Shown here: in pieces, positions 17,995 through 27,448 of the stretch
How positions within the stretch are numbered: the first letter of the stretch is position 1
Layout: each line of letters starts with the position of its first letter
Origin: Lutispora sp003527145
Lineage (GTDB): Bacteria; Bacillota; Clostridia; Lutisporales; Lutisporaceae
DNA length: 64,000 bases
Direction of reading: 5' to 3'
Assembly (NCBI GenBank): GCA_029983695.1
Contig: JASBZB010000001.1
Span: forward strand, 186,001-250,000
Made by a program: the position numbers and the translations under genes
Notes under the pieces: generated by a model
What the model saw: the letters and a program-made list of their open reading frames with translations, nothing else
Database searches by the model: none
Told to the model about the DNA's origin: nothing

Positions 17995-19152
17995 ATGAAG
18001 AACATATCAATACTGGGCTCCACAGGTTCTATAGGATGCCAAACCTTGGATGTGATCAGAAATAATAGGGATGAATTTAATGTATGTGCATTAACTGCGA
18101 ATTCCAACATAGATATTTTATATAAGCAAGTGCTGGAGTTTGATCCTGATATAGTAGTAGTGGCAGATTATGAGAAATATAAGGAATTTAAGTCTGACGT
18201 CGCCTCTTATAATAAACATATAGAAGTACTGCATGGGGAAGACGGTCTGAACTGCGCCGCGACCTATGAGAAAGCAGATATAGTAATGTCAGCGATAGTA
18301 GGCATAGCAGGGTTGAAGCCTACCTATAGCGCAGTAGAAAAAGGGAAAACAGTTGCATTGGCAAATAAAGAGACTCTTGTGACCGCAGGCAGGATAATAA
18401 CAAATATGGCAAAGGGAAAAAATGCTTTTATCATACCGGTTGATAGTGAGCACTCAGCAATCTTTCAATGCATTGATAGAAACAGAGAATTTGTATCAAA
18501 AATTATCCTTACAGCATCCGGGGGACCTTTTAGAAAAAAAACTGCCGAAGAGCTTAAAAATGTCACATTATCAGATGCACTGCAGCACCCCAACTGGAAT
18601 ATGGGCAAAAAGGTTACAATAGACTCTGCAACTTTGATGAATAAAGGATTAGAAGTTATAGAGGCCAGATGGCTGTTTGATATAGCAGCGCAGAATATAC
18701 AAGCCTATATACATCCGGAAAGCATCATACATTCTATGGTAGAATTTATTGATGGAGCAGTTCTGGCCCAGCTGGGAGTGCCGGATATGAAGATACCTAT
18801 ACAATATTCGCTGACTTATCCTGAAAGAACCGTTGCGTCAGACAGCAAATTAGATTTTTCAAAGCATAATTCTCTCAGCTTTGAAAAGCCGGATACTGGT
18901 AGATTTCCGTGCCTTAAGCTTGCTTACGATGCCTTGCTGGATGGTGACAGCAGCTGTATAGCACTGAACGGGGCTAATGAAGTTGCAGTCAGCTTGTTTT
19001 TGCAAGGGAAAATCGGATTTACGGAAATCTATGATATGGTTGCAAAAGTTTTGGAAGGGCATTCAAGAATAAATATCAATAGTTTGGATGATGTATTTCA
19101 AGTTGATAATTGGTCAAGGAATGTTGCACTGGAATTGTATAAGAAGAGGTGA
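17995..19152 (+). CDS. dxr: 1-deoxy-D-xylulose 5-phosphate reductoisomerase
   Basis: Dxr performs the committed NADPH-dependent step of the MEP isoprenoid pathway. The N-terminal GSTGSIG nucleotide motif begins at residue 7. ALANKETLV and the substrate/metal region PVDSEHSAIFQ near residue 149 are present, as is ASGGPFR near residue 174. It is 385 residues long with AAGGAGA upstream. Together with uppS this supplies and uses isoprenoid precursors for wall synthesis. The next gene overlaps its very end. Confidence 0.98.
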   Translation: MKNISILGSTGSIGCQTLDVIRNNRDEFNVCALTANSNIDILYKQVLEFDPDIVVVADYEKYKEFKSDVASYNKHIEVLHGEDGLNCAATYEKADIVMSAIVGIAGLKPTYSAVEKGKTVALANKETLVTAGRIITNMAKGKNAFIIPVDSEHSAIFQCIDRNREFVSKIILTASGGPFRKKTAEELKNVTLSDALQHPNWNMGKKVTIDSATLMNKGLEVIEARWLFDIAAQNIQAYIHPESIIHSMVEFIDGAVLAQLGVPDMKIPIQYSLTYPERTVASDSKLDFSKHNSLSFEKPDTGRFPCLKLAYDALLDGDSSCIALNGANEVAVSLFLQGKIGFTEIYDMVAKVLEGHSRININSLDDVFQVDNWSRNVALELYKKR

Positions 19153-19157
19153 ACTAT

Positions 19158-20168
19158 ATGACTTTTGGTAATTTTATATTAGCTATGCTTGTTTTTGTTG
19201 CGATAGTAGTTGTACATGAGTTTGGTCATTTTATTATAGCTAAATTATCAGGGATAAGGGTCGAAGAATTTGCTATAGGTATGGGGCCTAAAATATTAGG
19301 CAGGCAAAAAGGTGAAACTCTTTATTCCTTAAGAGCTATACCTTTAGGCGGTTTTTGCAAGCTTACAGGTGAAGATGAAGCATCTTTAGATGCTAAGGCT
19401 TTTAATAATAAGCCACTTATTGCGAGAATGGGAGTAATATTTTTTGGTCCATTGATGAATTTCTTATTGGCTATATTGATCTTTTCATTAGTCGTTACAC
19501 AAACACCGGTAATCAATGAAGTCATTGCAGGGAAGCCTGCATACAATGCAGGTTTAATAAAAGGAGACAGGATTGTTGAAATAAACGGCAAAAAAATAGA
19601 AAATTGGGATAATATAAAGAAGAATATTTCAGAAAGCAATGGTATTCCCCTTAATATAACCATACAAAGGAAAAGTCAGGAAAAGAGTATCGTAGTCACG
19701 CCGGTTATTGAAAACGAAGCGGAGGGAGCCATTATAGGAATAACTCCTTCGCTTAAGATAAGCGGTTTGTCAATTAAAGAGGGTTTTGCTACTGCCATTG
19801 AAGTATCAAGATCAATGCTGGAATTTCTATTGAAGCTTTTTACTGGTAAGGCATCATCGGATGAAGTGTCAGGCCCTGTCGGGATTATAATCTTTATTAA
19901 TGAGGCTGCAAAGGTGGGCTTCTTGTATTTACTGAATCTAACCGCTTTCCTTAGCTTAAACCTATGTATAATAAACTTGCTCCCAATACCTGCTTTAGAT
20001 GGCGGACGTTTAATGTTTCTATTTATAGAAATGATCAGGCGCAAACCGATAGAAGCAGAAAAAGAAGGCTTTATTAATTTTATTGGTTTTGTGGCGCTTA
20101 TGATACTGGCAGTTGTGATTGCATACAAAGATTTGATCAAATTTAATTTATTGAATTTTTTCAGGTAG
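19158..20168 (+). CDS. rseP: Site-2 zinc metalloprotease RseP/RasP
   Basis: An intramembrane protease that cleaves anti-sigma factors and leftover signal peptides. HEFGH (residues 20-24) gives the zinc histidines and the glutamate in the first membrane segment. A PDZ domain spans about 105-190 (AYNAGLIKGDRIVEINGKKI). ALDGGRLMF near residue 280 supplies the third zinc ligand. I chose ATG 19158, after AGAGGTG at 19146-19151, over GTG 19149. At 336 residues it is slightly short, with one PDZ domain as in Gram-positive relatives. Confidence 0.96.
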   Translation: MTFGNFILAMLVFVAIVVVHEFGHFIIAKLSGIRVEEFAIGMGPKILGRQKGETLYSLRAIPLGGFCKLTGEDEASLDAKAFNNKPLIARMGVIFFGPLMNFLLAILIFSLVVTQTPVINEVIAGKPAYNAGLIKGDRIVEINGKKIENWDNIKKNISESNGIPLNITIQRKSQEKSIVVTPVIENEAEGAIIGITPSLKISGLSIKEGFATAIEVSRSMLEFLLKLFTGKASSDEVSGPVGIIIFINEAAKVGFLYLLNLTAFLSLNLCIINLLPIPALDGGRLMFLFIEMIRRKPIEAEKEGFINFIGFVALMILAVVIAYKDLIKFNLLNFFR

Positions 20169-20248
20169 AGATGACAGGAGAAAAAGATGAGGATCATCTT
20201 TTTAAAGAAATTAAAGAAGCTTTATAATTAACAATAGGAGGAATAAAT

Positions 20249-20887
20249 ATGTCTGTTGCAGCAATTATTCCTGCATATAATGAGGAAAAAACCATAGGGG
20301 ACGTTTTAAATATAGTATGCGAAGTTTCAATAATAGATGAGGTCATTGTGATAAGCGACGGCTCCAGTGATGGAACAGTCAATTTAGCAAAGAGCTATGG
20401 AGTGAAGGTAATAGAGCTAAAAGATAATATCGGTAAGGGTGGAGCAATAAAAGCGGGATTAAAAGAGTGTAATTCAGAGAATGTTTTATTGTTGGATGCA
20501 GATCTGATAGGACTGAGAAAGAAGCATTTGCATGATTTGATTTATCCTGTGATTTTAGATAAAGCAGACATGACTGTAGGCATATTTAAGCATGGAAGAG
20601 CTGTTACTGATATTGCACAAAAAATTGCCCCCAATCTTTCAGGACAAAGGGTTATTAAAAAATATATTATAGATGAAATCGAAGACCTGGATTTTGTAAG
20701 ATATGGGATAGAGGTTGCGCTGACAATCCATACGAGTAAAAATTCATATAGAGTTAAAGAAGTAGACTTGGAGGATATAACTCATCTGACCAAGGAAGAA
20801 AAGCTGGGCTTTATTCCTGGTTTTACTTCAAGATTAAAAATGTATAAGGATATTTTAAAGGTTTTGGGCAGATCCGTTAAACATTAA
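20249..20887 (+). CDS. Family 2 glycosyltransferase (dolichyl-phosphate mannose synthase-like)
   Basis: A GT-A fold glycosyltransferase of 212 residues. AAIIPAYNEEKTIGDVL opens the nucleotide-binding half. SDGSSDGT near residue 37, DNIGKGGAI near residue 62 and the metal-binding LLDADL near residue 83 complete the core. There is no C-terminal membrane segment, so it is a soluble or peripheral enzyme. Substrates cannot be read from the sequence. AGGAGG at 20237-20242 sets the ATG. It occupies the place between rseP and polC where ispG is normally found. Confidence 0.88.
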   Translation: MSVAAIIPAYNEEKTIGDVLNIVCEVSIIDEVIVISDGSSDGTVNLAKSYGVKVIELKDNIGKGGAIKAGLKECNSENVLLLDADLIGLRKKHLHDLIYPVILDKADMTVGIFKHGRAVTDIAQKIAPNLSGQRVIKKYIIDEIEDLDFVRYGIEVALTIHTSKNSYRVKEVDLEDITHLTKEEKLGFIPGFTSRLKMYKDILKVLGRSVKH

Positions 20888-20918
20888 GCGGAAATATTTA
20901 GAAGTACCTGGTGATAAA

Positions 20919-23900
20919 ATGCAAAATAAAACAAAATTAGAAAATAATTATATCGATGTATATAAACATATTTTTGATATTCAAAAAATAAGGGTATATC
21001 CTAACAAAAGATCCTGGGAATTATATATAAGGACAAAGAAAGCTATTGAAATAAAGGAATTAGAAGCTATTGAAGCAAAGCTTGCCGAAAAATACGGTTT
21101 GTCGCATGTAAGGCTTATTTCAGATAAACTAAGTGCCGACAAGGATATTAAAAAATATAAAGATGATATGATCAACAAGGTTTTTGCAGAAAATCCCGGA
21201 TTTGTAGGTTTTTTAAAAGACAGCAATATAGAATGCCGTGATACGAATATCATGGAAATTACATTAAATTCAAAGATTTCTTGGGATTTAGTAAAGCAAA
21301 AAAAATTAGATGACATAATAGAAAATATTGCTTTAAATTTATACGGGATCCAGATAAATGTAAATTTGAAATACAAAGAAGAAAGCATCGATGAAGAAAG
21401 ATACATAGATTTATTAGTAAAAGAAGAGGAAAGAATAATTACTGAAACATTAAAACAACATGAAAGCAAAAGTGCAGAAAAAAATGTTCAGGATATTAAA
21501 AAAGACCAAGTTATTTTTGGCAGATCAATTTCCGGGGCGGAGACGATAGTATCCATTGATGATCTAAATGAGGAATCGGGAAGGGTTCTTATCAAAGGTG
21601 ATATATTTTATCAAGAAAGTAAAACATTGAATAATGGAAAGAAAATTCTAAGTTTCTATGTAACTGATTATAAGAACTCTATAACCTGTAAGTTGTTTTT
21701 AAAGGAAGATCAGGATTTAGGAGACATGGAAAATAAATTAAAAATAGGATTTAATGTGAAGATAAAGGGTGATGTCCAGTTAGATCCTTATTCTAAGGAA
21801 ATTGTACTATATCCAATAAGCATTGTGAGCGCAGAAAACAATAAGAGGACAGACTCTTTTCCTAACAAAAGGGTAGAGCTTCATGCACATACCTCTATGA
21901 GTTCTATGGACGGCTTATCTTCCGCGACATCACTGATAAAAAGAGCCAAGGAATGGGGTCATAAGGCAATAGCCATAACAGATCATGGAGTAGTACAAGC
22001 CTTTCCCGAAGCCTATGAGGCTTCGAAAAAATATGGCATAAAGGTATTGTATGGTGTTGAAGGATATTTGGCCAACGATGGAACTCCTGTAGTTTATAAT
22101 GAGATCGTTTACGGATTTGATGATGAATATATAGTATTTGACATTGAAACAACAGGGCTATCTAGCTCCAATGATAAAATAACCGAAATAGGAGCCGTTT
22201 TGATAAAAAATAGAAAAGTGGTATCCAAATTCAATTCTTTGGTGAACCCAGAAATACCAATACCTGAAAAGATACAGTCTTTGACAGGTATAACAGATGC
22301 TATGGTTGCGAATGCTCCCAAAATAGGAAAAGTGCTGCCTGAATTTTTGAGCTTCGCAGGGAATAGGCCTTTAGTAGCTCATAACGCCATGTTCGATGTT
22401 GGGTTTATAAAAAATAAAGCCTTGGCACTAGGTATCAAGATCGCTAATCCTATTTTGGATACATTGCAGTTGTCAAGGAATCTTTTATCGATTAAAAAAC
22501 ATAAGCTTAATAATTTATGTGATCATTTCGGCATTAAGCTTGATAATCATCATAGAGCCTCTGATGATGCAGAAGCGGCTGCTTTAATACTGATTGAATT
22601 GTTTAAAATCCTTGAGGATAGAAATATTCATTGCCTGTCTGATATCAATAACATGACCAAAGGCTCTGCAAATATAAAATCTGCAGAATCTTTCCATATT
22701 ATTATTTTGGTCAAGAATTTTACAGGCTTGATAAACCTATATAAGTTGATTTCAATTTCTCATCTTGATCATTTCTATAAGAAACCGAGAATATTAAAAA
22801 GCATTCTGTTGAATTATAGAGATGGATTGATCATAGGTTCTGCTTGTGAGGCCGGAGAGATATACAGGGCCATTATGAATAATGCTGATGAGAGCATTTT
22901 ATTGGAAAAGGCAAAGCTGTATGATTATCTTGAAATACAGCCTCTGGCTAATAATCAATTTCTTATAAATAATGGAATGCTTGATAAAAATAGACTGATT
23001 GAAATAAATAAAAAAATATATGCTCTGGGCCGAAAGCTTAACAAACCTGTTGTAGCAACTGGTGATGTACATTTCATGGATCCTGAGGATGAAGTTTTCA
23101 GAAGGATATTGATGGCAGGCCAAGGCTACAGTGATGCCGATGAGCAAGCTCCCCTGTATTTTAAGACAACAGAGGAAATGCTTGAGGATTTTAATTACTT
23201 TGATAAGGAATCTGCTAATGAAATTGTCATTGAGAATCCGACGAAAATTGCAGATATGATCGAGGATATCATACCAATACCGGAAGAAACCTTTCCTCCG
23301 AAAATAGATGGTGCGGAAGAACAAATCAAAGATATGGCATTGCGCAAAGCGCATAGCATTTACGGCGATGAATTGCCTCAAATAGTAAAGGATAGATTGG
23401 ATAAAGAACTGAATTCTATAATAAATAATGGATATGCCGTAATGTACGTAATTGCTCAAAAATTAGTAAGCAAATCACTGCAAGACGGCTATCTGGTCGG
23501 CTCAAGAGGTTCCGTCGGATCCTCTCTTGTGGCTACAATGTGCGATATAACCGAGGTTAATCCTCTTCTTCCTCATTACATATGTCCAGACTGCAAATAC
23601 TCTTATTTCTTTACCGATGGGAGTATCGGTTCAGGTGCGGATTTGCCTGATAAGGATTGCCCGGAATGCGGCCAACGCTTGATTAAAGAAGGCCATGATA
23701 TTCCCTTTGAGATTTTTCTCGGCTTTGAAGGGGACAAGGAACCGGATATAGATTTAAACTTTGCAGGAGAATATCAGCCTGTCGCTCATAAATATACCGA
23801 AGAGCTCTTTGGAAAAGGCCATGTTTTTAGAGCAGGAACCATCGGTACTATTGCTGAAAAGACAGCTTATGGCTTTGTTAAAAAATATTATGAATATAAA

Positions 23901-25163
23901 AACAAAAAATTGAATAATGCGGAAGCGAAGCGCCTCATTGCCGGATGTACAGGAATAAAAAGAACAACGGGCCAGCATCCCGGCGGTGTAATGATAGTGC
24001 CGTCTGATAAGGAGATTTATGAATTTACTCCAATACAGCATCCTGCGGATGACACGGATTCCTCTATTATAACTACTCATTTCGACTACCACTCAATAAG
24101 CGGGAGATTGTTGAAATTAGATATCCTGGGGCACGACGTGCCTACAATTATACGAATGCTGGAGGATATAACCGGTTTCTCTGCACAGAACATAAAATTT
24201 GATGATAAGAATACCATGAGCTTATTTACTTCTCCTGAAGCGCTGAATATCAGCCTGGAGGAGATCGATTGTCAAGTCGGCAGCCTGGGAATTCCGGAAT
24301 TTGGAACCAAATTTGTGCGTCAGATGCTAATGGATACCAAGCCAAGCACCTTTGCCGAATTGGTTAGAATAGCGGGTCTATCCCACGGCACAGATGTTTG
24401 GCTCAATAACGCTCAAGATATCATAAAAAGCGGTACAGCCACCCTAAAGGATGTTATATCGACAAGAGATGATATAATGCTGTATCTTATTCATAAGGGT
24501 GTGAAGCCTAAGACAGCTTTTAAGATTGCAGAGAGCGTCCGAAAGGGAAAAGGGTTAAATGAGGAGTTTGAAAATGCCATGCGAGAAAAAGATGTGCCGG
24601 ATTGGTATATAAATTCCTGCAAAACTATTAATTATCTTTTCCCAAAGGCTCATGCAGCTGCTTACGTAATGATGTCTTTCAGAATCGCATACTATAAGAT
24701 CTATTATCCGGAAGCTTTTTATGCTACATATTTTACTGTGAGATTAGATGATTTCGATGCTGATATATTTACCAGCGGGAAAAATTTGGTTAAGGCAAAA
24801 TGGATTGAATTAGACAAATTAGGGAATAATGCAACTACAAAAGAAAAAAATCTTATGACGCTGGTAGAAGTGGTATACGAAATGTATTGCAGAGATATCA
24901 AGCTATTGCCTGTGGATTTATACAAGTCGGAGGCGGATAGATTTGTAATCACCGAAGAAGGTATAAGACCGCCGCTAAGGACTTTACAGGGATTGGGAGC
25001 CAATGCTGCTTTAAGTATAATTAAAGAAAGGGAGAAATGTCCTTTCATTTCCGCTCAGGACTTACGTGAAAGAACAAAGATATCTAAGACCGTTATTGAA
25101 ATAATGAGAAGTCACGGATGTTTAGAGGGCTTGCCTGAAAATAATCAATTGAGCTTATTTTAA
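20919..25163 (+). CDS. polC: DNA polymerase III PolC-type alpha subunit
   Basis: The main replicative polymerase of low-GC Firmicutes. Domains in order over 1414 residues: an N-terminal domain; an OB fold at about 200-310; a PHP domain (RVELHAHTSMSSMDG) near 318; an embedded DEDD proofreading exonuclease (VFDIETTGL near 405, then LVAHNAMFDVGF); the rest of PHP; the PolC zinc module (CPDC and CPEC from about 888); and the polymerase palm with PDIDLNF near 941. Fingers and the C-terminal helix-hairpin region follow. The final residues NNQLSLF resemble a beta-clamp binding peptide. Length and architecture are normal. Confidence 0.99.
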   Translation: MQNKTKLENNYIDVYKHIFDIQKIRVYPNKRSWELYIRTKKAIEIKELEAIEAKLAEKYGLSHVRLISDKLSADKDIKKYKDDMINKVFAENPGFVGFLKDSNIECRDTNIMEITLNSKISWDLVKQKKLDDIIENIALNLYGIQINVNLKYKEESIDEERYIDLLVKEEERIITETLKQHESKSAEKNVQDIKKDQVIFGRSISGAETIVSIDDLNEESGRVLIKGDIFYQESKTLNNGKKILSFYVTDYKNSITCKLFLKEDQDLGDMENKLKIGFNVKIKGDVQLDPYSKEIVLYPISIVSAENNKRTDSFPNKRVELHAHTSMSSMDGLSSATSLIKRAKEWGHKAIAITDHGVVQAFPEAYEASKKYGIKVLYGVEGYLANDGTPVVYNEIVYGFDDEYIVFDIETTGLSSSNDKITEIGAVLIKNRKVVSKFNSLVNPEIPIPEKIQSLTGITDAMVANAPKIGKVLPEFLSFAGNRPLVAHNAMFDVGFIKNKALALGIKIANPILDTLQLSRNLLSIKKHKLNNLCDHFGIKLDNHHRASDDAEAAALILIELFKILEDRNIHCLSDINNMTKGSANIKSAESFHIIILVKNFTGLINLYKLISISHLDHFYKKPRILKSILLNYRDGLIIGSACEAGEIYRAIMNNADESILLEKAKLYDYLEIQPLANNQFLINNGMLDKNRLIEINKKIYALGRKLNKPVVATGDVHFMDPEDEVFRRILMAGQGYSDADEQAPLYFKTTEEMLEDFNYFDKESANEIVIENPTKIADMIEDIIPIPEETFPPKIDGAEEQIKDMALRKAHSIYGDELPQIVKDRLDKELNSIINNGYAVMYVIAQKLVSKSLQDGYLVGSRGSVGSSLVATMCDITEVNPLLPHYICPDCKYSYFFTDGSIGSGADLPDKDCPECGQRLIKEGHDIPFEIFLGFEGDKEPDIDLNFAGEYQPVAHKYTEELFGKGHVFRAGTIGTIAEKTAYGFVKKYYEYKNKKLNNAEAKRLIAGCTGIKRTTGQHPGGVMIVPSDKEIYEFTPIQHPADDTDSSIITTHFDYHSISGRLLKLDILGHDVPTIIRMLEDITGFSAQNIKFDDKNTMSLFTSPEALNISLEEIDCQVGSLGIPEFGTKFVRQMLMDTKPSTFAELVRIAGLSHGTDVWLNNAQDIIKSGTATLKDVISTRDDIMLYLIHKGVKPKTAFKIAESVRKGKGLNEEFENAMREKDVPDWYINSCKTINYLFPKAHAAAYVMMSFRIAYYKIYYPEAFYATYFTVRLDDFDADIFTSGKNLVKAKWIELDKLGNNATTKEKNLMTLVEVVYEMYCRDIKLLPVDLYKSEADRFVITEEGIRPPLRTLQGLGANAALSIIKEREKCPFISAQDLRERTKISKTVIEIMRSHGCLEGLPENNQLSLF

Positions 25164-25165
25164 AC

Positions 25166-25194
25166 TTGCATGAACATATAAACAATGTTATAAT
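25166..25194 (+). promoter_or_regulatory. Sigma-A promoter of the rimP-nusA-infB operon
   Basis: TTGCAT (25166-25171), 17 bases, TATAAT (25189-25194). It starts two bases after the polC stop and gives a leader of about 120 bases for the large translation operon. Confidence 0.82.
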
Positions 25195-25225
25195 CATTCT
25201 GGACATAAACTTATTATTTTCAATT

Positions 25226-25246
25226 AGAGTGGGGCTTTCCCACTCT
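25226..25246 (+). promoter_or_regulatory. Leader hairpin / attenuator of rimP-nusA operon
   Basis: AGAGTGGG and CCCACTCT form a perfect 8-bp stem around GCTTT, followed by TTCCTATT. It lies inside the transcribed leader behind the rimP promoter. It could also serve as the polC terminator by readthrough. Firmicute rimP leaders commonly carry a GTGGG...CCCAC hairpin here, from memory. A role in feedback of NusA or IF-2 level is inference. Confidence 0.6.
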
Positions 25247-25322
25247 TTCCTATTATAAACAGATGTTATAGGGCTTTTTTTTCAGCGGAATCTAATTGAA
25301 CTAACTATAGGGAGGAATTGCC

Positions 25323-25781
25323 TTGAAGAGAAAAGTAGAAGACATATTATATGATCTGAGCATGCCCATTTTAAACAAATACAAATTTGAGTTTGTTGAC
25401 ATTGAGTATAAGAAGGAAGGTGGACAGTGGTACTTAAGGCTATTCATAGACAAAGACGGAGGAATCACTGTAGATGACTGTCAGCTGGTAAGCGAAGCTC
25501 TAAGTGACATGCTGGATGAAATTGACCCCATTGATCATGCTTACATATTCGAGGTGTCTTCTCCAGGCATTGAAAGGCCTCTTAAAACAGAAAGGGATTA
25601 TAAGCGGAGTTTAAATAAGGAATTAGAAATAAAATTTTACGAACCCTATGAAGGGAAAAAAGTGATCGAAGCAGTATTGGTAGATTTTGATGAAAAAAAA
25701 GTTATTCTTGATTATAATGGGGAAAATATTGAAATTAAAAAAGACATTATAGCGATTATGAAGCCTTTGATTAAGTTTTAA
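25323..25781 (+). CDS. rimP: Ribosome maturation factor RimP
   Basis: RimP assists 30S maturation. The 152 residues show the N-terminal alpha/beta domain (YKKEGGQWYLRLFIDKDGGITVDDC) with the family sequence EVSSPGIERPLKTERDY near residue 79, then a C-terminal SH3-like barrel. The start is TTG 25323, set by GGGAGGAA at about 25310-25317. nusA follows after 12 bases, the universal rimP-nusA order. Confidence 0.97.
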   Translation: MKRKVEDILYDLSMPILNKYKFEFVDIEYKKEGGQWYLRLFIDKDGGITVDDCQLVSEALSDMLDEIDPIDHAYIFEVSSPGIERPLKTERDYKRSLNKELEIKFYEPYEGKKVIEAVLVDFDEKKVILDYNGENIEIKKDIIAIMKPLIKF

Positions 25782-25793
25782 GGAGGGTAATAA

Positions 25794-26837
25794 ATGAATG
25801 GGGAATTTCTCCAGGCGATTGAGCAAATTGCAAGGGAAAAGGGTATAAAACAAGAGATACTGTTTGAAGCCATTGATGCGGCTTTAGTAACTGCGTATAA
25901 GAAAAACTATGGGACATCCCAGAACGTAAAGGTGTCTATAAGCCGTGAAACCGGTGATGTAGAAGTATATGCTAAAAAAACCGTGGTGGAAGTCCTGGAA
26001 GATGAGCTTTTAGAGATCAGTATAGAAGATGCAAAAAGTATAAACAGGAATTATGATATTGATGATATTGTTGATATTAAAGTTACTCCTAAAAATTTCG
26101 GGAGGATAGCTGCTCAGACTGCCAAGCAAGTGGTTGTACAAAGGATAAGAGAGGCTGAGCGAAGCAATGTTTATGAAGAATTTATCAATAAAGAAGACGA
26201 GATTGTCAATGGATTGGTCCAAAGAAAAGAAAAGAACAATGTTTTTATTGACTTAGGGAAAACTGAGGCCGTATTGGGACCAAATGAGCAAACACCTGGT
26301 GAAGCATATAACTTAGGTGACAGATTAAAAACTTATGTGGTCGAAGTAAAAAAGACCACCAAGGGGCCGCAGGTTATGCTTTCCAGGACCCATCCAGGAT
26401 TGGTAAAGCGACTGTTTGAATTGGAGGTTCCGGAAATAAAGGATGGTATAGTAGAGATAAAAAGTATATCGAGAGAAGCTGGATCGAGAACTAAGATGGC
26501 AGTATTTTCTCATGATGAAAACATTGATGCTGTCGGAGCTTGTGTGGGTCAAAGGGGTCAGCGTGTACAAGTGATAGTGGATGAGCTTAGAGGAGAAAAG
26601 ATAGACATAATTGAATGGAGCAATGATTTAACCATTTTTGTAGCCAGCGCATTAAGCCCTGCTAAGGTTATAAAAGTAAGCATTAATAAAGAAGAGAATA
26701 CAGCTAATGTTGTTGTAAGCGATTCACAGCTTTCTTTGGCCATTGGCAAAGAGGGGCAAAATGCAAGGCTGGCGGCAAAGCTTACCGGCTGCAAGATTGA
26801 TATTAAAAGTGAATCACAAGCCTTATTAATTGAATAA
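25794..26837 (+). CDS. nusA: Transcription elongation/termination factor NusA
   Basis: NusA modulates RNA polymerase pausing and termination. The order is an N-terminal polymerase-binding domain (1-125), an S1 domain (around VNGLVQRKEKNNVFIDLGK at about 140), KH1 (VGACVGQRGQRVQVIVDEL near 244) and KH2 (LAIGKEGQNARLAAKLTG near 315). The 347-residue length is the compact Gram-positive form without acidic repeats. AGGAGGG lies just upstream. Confidence 0.98.
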   Translation: MNGEFLQAIEQIAREKGIKQEILFEAIDAALVTAYKKNYGTSQNVKVSISRETGDVEVYAKKTVVEVLEDELLEISIEDAKSINRNYDIDDIVDIKVTPKNFGRIAAQTAKQVVVQRIREAERSNVYEEFINKEDEIVNGLVQRKEKNNVFIDLGKTEAVLGPNEQTPGEAYNLGDRLKTYVVEVKKTTKGPQVMLSRTHPGLVKRLFELEVPEIKDGIVEIKSISREAGSRTKMAVFSHDENIDAVGACVGQRGQRVQVIVDELRGEKIDIIEWSNDLTIFVASALSPAKVIKVSINKEENTANVVVSDSQLSLAIGKEGQNARLAAKLTGCKIDIKSESQALLIE

Positions 26838-26848
26838 GAGGTGGTTTA

Positions 26849-27124
26849 ATGCTGAAAAAGAAAATTCCTATGAGAAAATGCTTAGGCTGCAACGAGATGA
26901 AGCCTAAGAAAGAAATGATTCGTATAGTTAGAAGCCCAGAAGGAAATATAAATATGGATCTGAAGGGGAAAGCATCAGGACGGGGCTGCTATATATGCCC
27001 TAACACAGAATGCTTGGACAGTGCAATAAAAACAAAACGGATAGAAAGTGCATTGGAGACAAAGATGACTGACGAATTAATTTATGTTCTGAGGGAGCAG
27101 ATACAGGAGAATGGAAAACCGTAA
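26849..27124 (+). CDS. rnpM: RNase P modulator RnpM (YlxR)
   Basis: A 91-residue YlxR-family RNA-binding protein. The characteristic IPMRKCLGCNEMKPKKEM near the N-terminus and GRGCYICPNTECLD near residue 47 supply Cys pairs. B. subtilis YlxR has been named RnpM for modulation of RNase P. It lies in the standard nusA-rnpM-ylxQ-infB order and overlaps ylxQ by 14 bases. Confidence 0.94.
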   Translation: MLKKKIPMRKCLGCNEMKPKKEMIRIVRSPEGNINMDLKGKASGRGCYICPNTECLDSAIKTKRIESALETKMTDELIYVLREQIQENGKP

Positions 27125-27422
27125 AAAAGTACAATCGATGATAGGGATGGCATATAAAGCCGGCAGAGTTATTTCTGGCGAAGATCCGGTGAGATTCGCC
27201 TTAAAAAAGAATAATATCAAGCTCCTGATAATAGCGGAGGATGCTTCCGAGAATACAAAAAAGAGGTTTATTAATTCTGCAGTTTATTATCATATTCCAT
27301 ATTTTATTTATATGACCAAAGAGGAACTAAGCATAAGTTTAGGTCAGAAAATCAGATCTATAGCCGGTATAACAGACGAGGGATTTTCAGATTACTTAAT
27401 TAGCCTGCTGAATAAGTATTAG
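27111..27422 (+). CDS. ylxQ: L7Ae/L30e-family RNA-binding protein YlxQ
   Basis: A 103-residue L7Ae-like protein of the kink-turn-binding fold. GMAYKAGRVISGEDPVRFAL near residue 7, LLIIAEDASENTKKR near residue 36, and the C-terminal LGQKIRSIAGITDEGFS are typical of the YlxQ/rpL7Ae group. CAGGAG precedes the ATG, which lies inside the end of rnpM, so translation is coupled. Confidence 0.92.
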   Translation: MENRKKVQSMIGMAYKAGRVISGEDPVRFALKKNNIKLLIIAEDASENTKKRFINSAVYYHIPYFIYMTKEELSISLGQKIRSIAGITDEGFSDYLISLLNKY

Positions 27423-27448
27423 TAATAATATCGCTGGGGGTGAACCGT

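Noticed and set aside
20171..20227. 18-codon reading frame between rseP and the glycosyltransferase
   Set aside because: Very short, no good ribosome binding site, charged composition of no known family; it could not be tied to a lost ispG.
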